Positions 58,242 to 60,850 of a DNA stretch of 60,850 nucleotides are shown one piece after another; within the stretch, counting starts at the first letter, position 1, and every line of letters starts with the position of its first letter. Made by a program: the position numbers and the translations under genes. The stretch is from positions 109,018 to 169,867 of the forward strand of contig JAGRIH010000021.1 in the NCBI GenBank assembly GCA_020443345.1, given 5' to 3'. Below the pieces are notes generated by a model. It saw only the letters and a program-made list of their open reading frames with translations. It had not been told where the DNA came from and searched no databases. This stretch comes from Halioglobus sp. (GTDB taxonomy: Bacteria; Pseudomonadota; Gammaproteobacteria; Pseudomonadales; Halieaceae).

Positions 58242-58532
58242 GTGATACCTGCAGAAGTCTTCCTGACATTCATTCTGATGCTGTCCATCTTTCTGGGCTT
58301 CGAGCTGATCCACAAAGTGCCTTCCACCCTGCACACCCCCCTGATGTCCGGCGCCAATGCGATTTCGGGGATCACGGTGGTGGGGGCGGTCAGTCTCGCC
58401 GGGACCGGCCAGCATGACCTGGCGAACTGGCTGGGCGCCGGCGCGGTGGCGCTGGCGTCAATCAACGTGGTCGGCGGCTATCTGGTGACAGACCGCATGC
58501 TGGCCATGTTCAAGAAAAAGAAGGGGGCCTGA
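58242..58532 (+). CDS. pntAB: NAD(P) transhydrogenase, alpha subunit part 2 (membrane)
   Basis: Membrane domain II part. The 96-aa protein has three hydrophobic segments (VFLTFILMLSIFLGFELI; GANAISGITVVGAVSLAG; GAGAVALASINVVGGYLV). The start is GTG at 58242, 1 bp after pntAA. This separate small gene is the normal arrangement in many proteobacteria. Confidence 0.92.
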   Translation: MIPAEVFLTFILMLSIFLGFELIHKVPSTLHTPLMSGANAISGITVVGAVSLAGTGQHDLANWLGAGAVALASINVVGGYLVTDRMLAMFKKKKGA

Positions 58533-58538
58533 TCCGCG

Positions 58539-59891
58539 ATGGACAATCTCACTCAATTTGCCTATGTGGTAGCGGCGGCCCTGTTCATCCTCGGCCTGAA
58601 ACAACTGGGTTCTCCCGCGACCGCGCGGCGCGGCAACACCATCTCGGCAGTGGGTATGCTGCTGGCCATCGTGGCCGCACTGCTGGATCAGGGTATCGTG
58701 GAGTATCAGTGGATCGCTATTGGTTTTGTCGCGGGCGGCCTGGTCGGTGCCGCCGCCGCGCGCCTGGTCAAGATGACCGCCATGCCCGAGATGGTCGCCC
58801 TGTTCAACGGGTTTGGCGGTATGGCCAGTCTGCTGGTCGGCTGGGCGGCGATCAGTCCCGCGGCGGGCACCTTTACCCTGGTGACCATCGTCCTGTCGAT
58901 TTTGATCGGCGGCCTGACCTTTACCGGCAGTCTCGTGGCCTACGGCAAGCTCAGCGAGAAACTCGGCAGCGGCGCGGTGATGTTCCAGGGCCAGCAGGTG
59001 GTCAACAGCCTGATCGTGCTGGGCATCGTGGCCGGCGCCGTGATGTTCTGCGTGGAGCCGGCCAACCACCTGTGGCTGTACCTGGTGGTGGGGCTGTCAC
59101 TGCTGTTCGGCATCATGGCGGTGATCCCCATCGGCGGCGCGGACATGCCGGTGGTCATCTCCCTGCTGAACTCCTACTCCGGCCTGGCGGCCTGCGCGGC
59201 GGGCTTCGCGGTGGACAACAACATCCTGATCGTGGCCGGTTCGCTGGTGGGCGCATCGGGCATCATCCTCACCCAGATCATGTGCAAGGCGATGAACCGC
59301 TCCCTGAGCAACGTGCTGTTCAGCGGCTTCGGCAGCGGCAAGGTGGAAAGCGCCGAGGTCGAGGGCGAGATCAAGCCGATTTCCGTGGAAGACGCATTCT
59401 ACGTGCTCGAAGCGGCGACCAACGTGGCCATTATCCCGGGTTACGGCATGGCCGTGGCGCAGGCGCAGCACGTGGTGAAGGAATTGATGGAGCTGCTGGA
59501 AAGAAACGGCGCGGAAGTGAACTTCGGTATTCACCCGGTGGCCGGGCGCATGCCCGGACACATGAACGTGCTGCTGGCGGAGGCCGATGTGGCATACGAT
59601 CACCTGCTGGAGATGGACGACATCAATCCGCGCATGGCCAACGTCGACGTGGCCATCGTGATCGGCGCCAACGATGTGGTGAACCCGGCGGCGCGCGAGG
59701 TCGAATCCTCGCCCATCTACGGTATGCCGGTGATCAATGTCGACCAGGCGCGCACCGTGTTCGTGCTCAAGCGCTCCATGGCGTCCGGCTTCGCCGGCAT
59801 TGAGAACCCCTTGTTTTACAAGGACAACACGCGCATGCTGTTCGGCGATGCCAAGGAGTCTATCGGCGGGCTGGTGCGCGAGTTCGGCTGA
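58539..59891 (+). CDS. pntB: NAD(P) transhydrogenase, beta subunit
   Basis: Membrane domain II and NADP(H)-binding domain III. The 450-aa protein has about eight or nine transmembrane segments followed by the NADP domain with GYGMAVAQAQHVVKEL, HPVAGRMPGHMNVLLAEADV, IGANDVVNPAARE and the GMPVINVDQA stretch. It completes the pntAA-pntAB-pntB operon, 6 bp after pntAB. The enzyme uses proton motive force to make NADPH from NADH. Confidence 0.96.
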   Translation: MDNLTQFAYVVAAALFILGLKQLGSPATARRGNTISAVGMLLAIVAALLDQGIVEYQWIAIGFVAGGLVGAAAARLVKMTAMPEMVALFNGFGGMASLLVGWAAISPAAGTFTLVTIVLSILIGGLTFTGSLVAYGKLSEKLGSGAVMFQGQQVVNSLIVLGIVAGAVMFCVEPANHLWLYLVVGLSLLFGIMAVIPIGGADMPVVISLLNSYSGLAACAAGFAVDNNILIVAGSLVGASGIILTQIMCKAMNRSLSNVLFSGFGSGKVESAEVEGEIKPISVEDAFYVLEAATNVAIIPGYGMAVAQAQHVVKELMELLERNGAEVNFGIHPVAGRMPGHMNVLLAEADVAYDHLLEMDDINPRMANVDVAIVIGANDVVNPAAREVESSPIYGMPVINVDQARTVFVLKRSMASGFAGIENPLFYKDNTRMLFGDAKESIGGLVREFG

Positions 59892-59922
59892 GGCGCATTG
59901 TTCCGTTTGTCGACAGGACGAC

Positions 59923-60102
59923 GCCGGCCTGGAACCTGTCGGACTGAGGATGATGCTACTGCGGCGGCGGGAAATCGGTTTATTTTTTCGCGTATTTTCG
60001 TTACATGGGCACCACTATGGGCCTCAAATACGCGAAAAACTCTCCTCGATTTCCCATTCGCCTGGTGACGAACCCCTGAGTCCGACAAGCTCCTGAGCCG
60101 GC
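59923..60102. repeat. Nested palindromic element (MITE-like)
   Basis: Inverted arms in order: GCCGGC (59923-59928 and 60097-60102), CCTGTCGGACT-type (59935-59949 and 60075-60089, 13 of 15 matching), GGGAAATC (59969-59976) with GATTTCCC (60048-60055), and TTTTTCGCGTATTT (59984-59997) with AAATACGCGAAAAA (60026-60039), perfect over 14 bp. The central loop is 28 nt. The arms lie in the same order on both sides of one centre, so the whole folds as one hairpin. It sits in the 236-bp gap between pntB and the hemerythrin-domain gene. Confidence 0.75.
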
Positions 60103-60127
60103 GGGTTAACTTCAGGGAGAACGGGCT

Positions 60128-60850
60128 ATGGCTACCACCAGTGGCCGGGCGGCGACCCGCAAGCACGAGGCGTCTGCCGGACACTCCGAACCGCGGCTGC
60201 TGCGCACGCTGCGCGCCGAGCATCGCCATATGTCTGCCATCATGCACCTGTTCGCGGAGCAGCTCGATGCCCTCGAGACGGGCGAGCCGGTGGATACGCA
60301 GGTCCTGTTCGAGATCATGGACTACATGGTGTCCTGGCCGGACCGCTATCACCATCCGCGTGAAGACCTGGTCTATGGCCGCCTGGCGGAGATCGACACC
60401 GTCGCCGCCCGGGACGTCGCGGACCTGCAAAGTGAACACGAAAAGAGCGCCGCGCGCGGTCGGGAAGTGCTGCACGATATCGAGTGCTGGCGCCAGGGCG
60501 CGGTGTCCGGCACCGCCCTGGTGGCCAGCGGCAGGGCCTATCTCGACCACTTGCGGCGCCACATGGCGCGGGAGGAGAGCACGGTTTTCCCCCGTATGGA
60601 AACTGTGCTCAGCGACGGGGACTGGCGCGACCTGGAGGCTGAAGACCGCTTGCAGCCGGTCGAGGACCCGGTGTTCGGCCGCCGCGTGCACCGCCAGTAC
60701 CGCAACCTGGCGCGCAAGCTGCGGCGCAACCTGCGCCGCGAGGTGGAGCGCGGCGCCCTGCTGGAATGGGTGGGTATCGAGGCCCTGCTGGAGTCACTGG
60801 AGGTGGTGAGCATGGCCTGCGAAACCGTGCGTATTCCTGCGAAGCTGAAC
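60128..60850 (+). CDS. Hemerythrin-domain protein, partial (3' end beyond window)
   Basis: The first 241 codons of a gene that runs off the right edge without a stop. It starts at ATG 60128 behind AGGGAGAA. After a short basic N terminus (MATTSGRAATRKHEASAGHS) comes a hemerythrin-type HHE fold. Likely iron ligands are in LRAEHRHMSAIM, YHHPREDLVYGRL and LRRHMAREESTVF. Such proteins bind O2 or NO, or sense iron; which applies is not clear. It follows the large palindromic element after pntB. Confidence 0.8.
   Translation, partial: MATTSGRAATRKHEASAGHSEPRLLRTLRAEHRHMSAIMHLFAEQLDALETGEPVDTQVLFEIMDYMVSWPDRYHHPREDLVYGRLAEIDTVAARDVADLQSEHEKSAARGREVLHDIECWRQGAVSGTALVASGRAYLDHLRRHMAREESTVFPRMETVLSDGDWRDLEAEDRLQPVEDPVFGRRVHRQYRNLARKLRRNLRREVERGALLEWVGIEALLESLEVVSMACETVRIPAKLN

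Overview
The window looks like chromosomal DNA of a high-GC gammaproteobacterium, probably a marine Cellvibrionales/Halieaceae-type organism. This is inferred from gene order and protein character, not from any search. Several blocks follow the Pseudomonas/E. coli order: tolC-yqiB-cpdA-parE, hisBHAF, ctpA-envC-gpmI, yibN-grxC-secB-trmL, ntrC-ntrB-glnA-thiI-typA, serB beside parC, efp-epmA and pntAA-pntAB-pntB. There is no rRNA, prophage, complete insertion sequence or CRISPR array. One tRNA gene (Phe) is present.

Layout. 1-6254: envelope and core genes (waaA, tolC, yqiB, cpdA, parE). 6341-14480: accessory metabolism, with an octaheme cytochrome carrying TPRs, a GATase, glyoxalase I, rdgC, tRNA 2-selenouridine synthase with a lone flavoprotein, a DUF2238 membrane protein and a small ion channel. 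14699-15975: two DUF4398-type lipoproteins, one with an OmpA domain. 16147-17990: a hipBA toxin-antitoxin pair behind a repeated AT-rich operator array. 18359-21025: a BON-MscS channel and a glycosidase-like lipoprotein without a normal start codon. 21430-23262: an AT-rich patch next to tRNA-Phe with a Fic protein, a broken higA and a degenerate tRNA 3' end, probably the scar of an integrated element. 23372-32834: yggX, mutY, the his operon, ctpA, envC, gpmI, a rhodanese and grxC. 32871-43221: secB, trmL, ntrBC, glnA, thiI, typA and dtd. 43434-49291: a CNB-domain protein, parC, an Smp-like membrane protein and serB. 49271-56920: a PilZ-tailed protein, efp, epmA, a FAN1-like nuclease and an XPD/DinG-like helicase. 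57098-60850: transhydrogenase genes, a large nested palindrome and the 5' part of a hemerythrin-domain gene that runs off the window.

How they work together. The nitrogen block is the clearest circuit. glnA has a sigma-54 promoter and an upstream palindromic NtrC site, and the ntrBC leader holds a second NtrC-like site, so NtrC probably activates glnA and feeds back on its own operon. EF-P keeps Lys34 and sits directly before its lysyl-ligase gene epmA. ParE and ParC form topoisomerase IV. The two nuclease/helicase genes overlap and probably act together in DNA repair.

The least ordinary parts are the small palindromic elements. There is a 21-bp inverted pair that encloses a decayed piece of trmL, GTGCCTGTCCA-type repeats at two distant intergenic sites, and a roughly 180-bp nested palindrome after pntB. 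The toxin-type loci with their AT-rich control regions also stand out.
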